From NCBI GenBank assembly GCA_024654485.1, contig JANLHO010000056.1, positions 1-7,308 of the forward strand: DNA of 7,308 nt. Direction: 5' to 3'. Source of the DNA: Patescibacteria group bacterium (GTDB lineage Bacteria; Patescibacteriota; Minisyncoccia; Phycocordibacterales; UBA2100). Made by a program: the position numbers and the translations under genes. Positions 5,835 to 7,308 of the stretch are shown in pieces (positions within the stretch are counted from its first letter, which is position 1; each line of letters starts with the position of its first letter). The notes under the pieces were generated by a model. The model was given only the letters and a program-made list of their open reading frames with translations. It did not search any database and was not told the origin of the DNA.

Positions 5835-5839
5835 ATTAC

Positions 5840-7090
5840 TCACGAGTAAATATCGGGTAGTAGTGGTTGGAAAATGCGCTCGCGCATACTCTTCGCGATA
5901 AGGTCCCAATCGTATTTTTGTGCCGCGAGGGCCTTGGCATTTTTTACTACCTTCGCCAGAAGCGCCGGGTCATCCATGTAGCGCTTCACGGCTCGCGCCA
6001 CAGATTCCGGAGCATGCACTTCGCAGAAAACGCCCGTCTCGCCATCGGTAAGGAAATCCGGTATCCCGCCCACCGGGGTCGCGACCACGGGGATTCCGGC
6101 GGCGAACGCTTCCACAAATGCGTTGCCCATGCCCTCTATGAGTGATGGACGCACGAATATGTCGCTCACCTTGAAATACGCCGGCAGCTCGGCGTGGTCT
6201 ACTTGCCCTGCGAAGATGACGCGGCTCTCCACTCCCGCTTCCCGCGCTATTCCTTCAAGCTTCGCCCTGTCTTCCCCGTCGCCGGCTATGAGCAATTTCA
6301 CTTCCAGCGGAAGGTGCGTAAGGGAGAGGATGACATCTTCCACGCCGCGGGAAAGTACGAGCCGCGAAGCGGTGAAAAGCACGATGTCGCCGAGGCGTAT
6401 TTCTAGACGGCTTTTCAACGCGGCAAGTCGCTCTTCGGGGATGTTTGCGGAAAACCTCTCCACGTCCACGCCATTAGGTATCACCTCAAGCGGACCCCGA
6501 TAGCCGACCTCGCGCGCAAGCCGCTCAATGAAATGCGATATGACCTTGATGACGTCAGCATAGCGATATATCGCACTATACAGAGGCCATACAAATGTCG
6601 TGATGGGGCGACGTTTGCGGACATGCTCCAGCGAGCGGCCATCCTGCAGCTCCAGAAAATACGGGATGCGCGGATGTGCAATTTTAAAAAGAAGCGCGCC
6701 GAATCCGGCCTGATTTGCCATCATCGCCCACACAATGTCGTAACCCCGCTCGCCCTGCGGCAAGGCGAGGCCTTGCCGCAGAGTGCGGTTGAGAGAAAGC
6801 GCCTTGATGAATGAAGTGATGGGGAATAGGGCTTTTGAAAGCTTGCACCGCAAGGGCATCGCGCGCTCGGAGATCTTAGGCGCATTGGCGGCAAAGCCGA
6901 TGCGGTGGACAGTAATGTTACCCTTTTTCTCCACGCGCGGGAGTGCCCTATCAAAACGCAGCGTTATCATGTCAAAACTGTACGCATCCGGCCCCATCCT
7001 GTCGGTTATCTCTTTGATAGCCACCTCCGCGCCGCCCACATACGGGTGATACGTGAGCGCAAAGATCAGGATACGTTTCCGGACTTGCAT
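5840..7090 (-). CDS. GT4-family glycosyltransferase (canonical, with in-frame palindromic insert)
   Basis: 416 residues, complete, and the most canonical GT4 of the cluster. The acceptor-domain loop reads YHPYVGGAE at 14-22. The domain junction reads VIPNGVDVERF at 203-213. The donor domain shows SRLVLSRG at 242-249, IAGDGEDR at 268-275, GQVDHAELPAYF at 295-306 and EGMGNAFVE at 319-327, an intact EX7E (E319, E327). PVVATPVGGIPD at 334-345 is the usual following strand and loop. It is predicted to transfer a sugar from a nucleotide donor with retention; the sugar is unknown. Nine codons at residues 104-112 form a perfect inverted repeat and look inserted before GYDIV. The gene lies 28 bases after the epimerase stop. 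Its ATG has a weak G-rich site, GGGGGA, 6 bases upstream. A 34-bp palindrome follows its stop. Confidence 0.95.
   Translation of the reverse strand: MQVRKRILIFALTYHPYVGGAEVAIKEITDRMGPDAYSFDMITLRFDRALPRVEKKGNITVHRIGFAANAPKISERAMPLRCKLSKALFPITSFIKALSLNRTLRQGLALPQGERGYDIVWAMMANQAGFGALLFKIAHPRIPYFLELQDGRSLEHVRKRRPITTFVWPLYSAIYRYADVIKVISHFIERLAREVGYRGPLEVIPNGVDVERFSANIPEERLAALKSRLEIRLGDIVLFTASRLVLSRGVEDVILSLTHLPLEVKLLIAGDGEDRAKLEGIAREAGVESRVIFAGQVDHAELPAYFKVSDIFVRPSLIEGMGNAFVEAFAAGIPVVATPVGGIPDFLTDGETGVFCEVHAPESVARAVKRYMDDPALLAKVVKNAKALAAQKYDWDLIAKSMRERIFQPLLPDIYS
6755..6781 (-). repeat. Nine-codon perfect inverted repeat inside the GT4 gene
   Basis: CTGCGGCAAGGC (6755-6766 on the minus-strand complement) and its reverse complement (6770-6781) form a 12-bp perfect stem with a 3-base loop. 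The 27 bases are exactly nine codons in frame, encoding LRQGLALPQ (residues 104-112). Comparison with ordinary GT4 layout suggests an insertion between the helix ending NRT and the strand GYDIV. This resembles protein-coding palindromic elements such as the Rickettsia palindromic elements in principle; kinship is not shown. Confidence 0.85.
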
Positions 7091-7096
7091 AGAATA

Positions 7097-7102
7097 TCCC
7101 CC
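7097..7102 (-). promoter_or_regulatory. Weak G-rich ribosome binding site for the 416-residue GT4
   Basis: The minus strand reads GGGGGATATTCTATG: a GGGGGA run 6 bases before the ATG. It pairs only partly, with G-U pairs, to the anti-Shine-Dalgarno. It supports the chosen ATG but is a modest site. Confidence 0.4.
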
Positions 7103-7105
7103 GTG

Positions 7106-7137
7106 CTCTAGAGCTAATTCAAGAGCTAGCTCTAGAG
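7106..7137 (-). repeat. 11-bp inverted repeat across the epimerase stop codon
   Basis: CTCTAGAGCTA (7106-7116) pairs perfectly with TAGCTCTAGAG (7127-7137) around a 10-base loop. The distal arm encodes the last residues of the epimerase (SRA region), its TGA (7119-7121) is in the loop, and the proximal arm ends 15 bases before the GT4 ATG. There is no U-tract after it, so an intrinsic terminator is not obvious. A stop-codon-proximal stem that modulates readout of the next gene, or mRNA stabilisation, is possible. Confidence 0.8.
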
Positions 7138-7308
7138 TTCTTTTGCTGTTTTAGTGACTCAATGTATTGCCGGACGGTCTCTTTCGGCTTCCAGCCGAAT
7201 TCGTGCTCGGCGCGTGCGGTGTCTACTATGGAATCCTGTCTGTTGCCCTTGCGCTCGGGAAGCATCTTTATCTCCGCGCCAAACATCTGCGCTATCTCCA
7301 ACACGGAG
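7119..7308 (-). CDS. Extended SDR NAD-dependent sugar epimerase/dehydratase, C-terminal part
   Basis: The last 62 codons are visible and the frame is open to the window edge, so the start and the NAD-binding half lie outside. The segment SVLEIAQMFG, then LPERKGNRQDSIVDT, then EFGWKPKETVRQYIE has the layout of the C-terminal substrate-binding lobe of extended short-chain dehydrogenases (GalE-like UDP-sugar epimerases and related dehydratases). In these families an Arg-x-Gly stretch contacts the nucleotide, and a FGW/LGW-x-P turn precedes the last helix. The exact reaction (4-epimerase, 4,6-dehydratase or another) cannot be decided without the catalytic Tyr-x-x-x-Lys region. It is the first gene of the visible cluster and would supply a nucleotide sugar to the transferases. 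Its stop lies in the loop of an 11-bp inverted repeat. Confidence 0.85.
   Translation of the reverse strand, partial: SVLEIAQMFGAEIKMLPERKGNRQDSIVDTARAEHEFGWKPKETVRQYIESLKQQKNSRASS

Noticed and set aside
1..7308. UGA=Gly genetic code as in Absconditabacteria or Gracilibacteria
   Set aside because: Six of the seven visible stops are TGA at family-consistent ends, and reading through them would run one enzyme into the next gene in a different frame.

Overview
The window reads as a compact surface-glycan gene cluster, with every supported gene on the minus strand. In transcription order (high to low coordinates) it holds: the C-terminus of an extended SDR sugar epimerase/dehydratase; a GT4 glycosyltransferase; a small membrane-protein gene of 54 codons; two more GT4 glycosyltransferases; a single long gene fusing a short UDP-glucose/GDP-mannose dehydrogenase-like domain to a GT4 domain; a GT4 enzyme paralogous to that fused domain; and the N-terminus of a class I SAM-dependent methyltransferase. 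That is five GT4 (GT-B fold) modules in about 7 kb, flanked by enzymes that make or decorate activated sugars.

The likely source is a Patescibacteria/CPR bacterium, probably of Parcubacteria type. This rests on tight packing, on stop-start ATGA overlaps at three of four tested junctions, on near absence of Shine-Dalgarno sequences, and on protein families I recall as common there: the GFFHRW...SLGK GT4 family and the short dehydrogenase starting IGFIGQGFIGK. This is inference and was not checked by search. The genetic code looks standard: six of the seven visible stop codons are TGA, at positions where the protein families are expected to end, so the UGA=Gly code of some CPR lineages is unlikely.

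Layout: positions 1-5422 form one tightly packed block (methyltransferase, GT4, fusion, GT4, GT4) with junctions of -4, +3, -4 and -4 bases, so it is probably one translationally coupled operon. Positions 5423-5839 are the only substantial gap between the long genes. That gap holds a GC-rich hairpin, a small gene with a perfect AGGAGG ribosome binding site, small leader hairpins, and a perfect 34-bp AT-rich palindrome just after the preceding GT gene's stop. Positions 5840-7308 hold a GT4 and the end of the epimerase, joined by an 11-bp inverted repeat that overlaps the epimerase stop.

The likely joint role is inference. The epimerase and dehydrogenase domains would prepare nucleotide sugars, the five GT4 modules would add sugars one after another to a lipid-linked or cell-surface acceptor, and the methyltransferase might cap or modify the glycan. 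No polymerase, flippase or carrier-priming transferase lies in the window. The more unusual features are the dehydrogenase-GT fusion, the small membrane-protein gene with a strong RBS, a heptanucleotide tandem repeat that could switch one GT gene off by slippage, and an exactly nine-codon palindrome in frame inside another GT gene.
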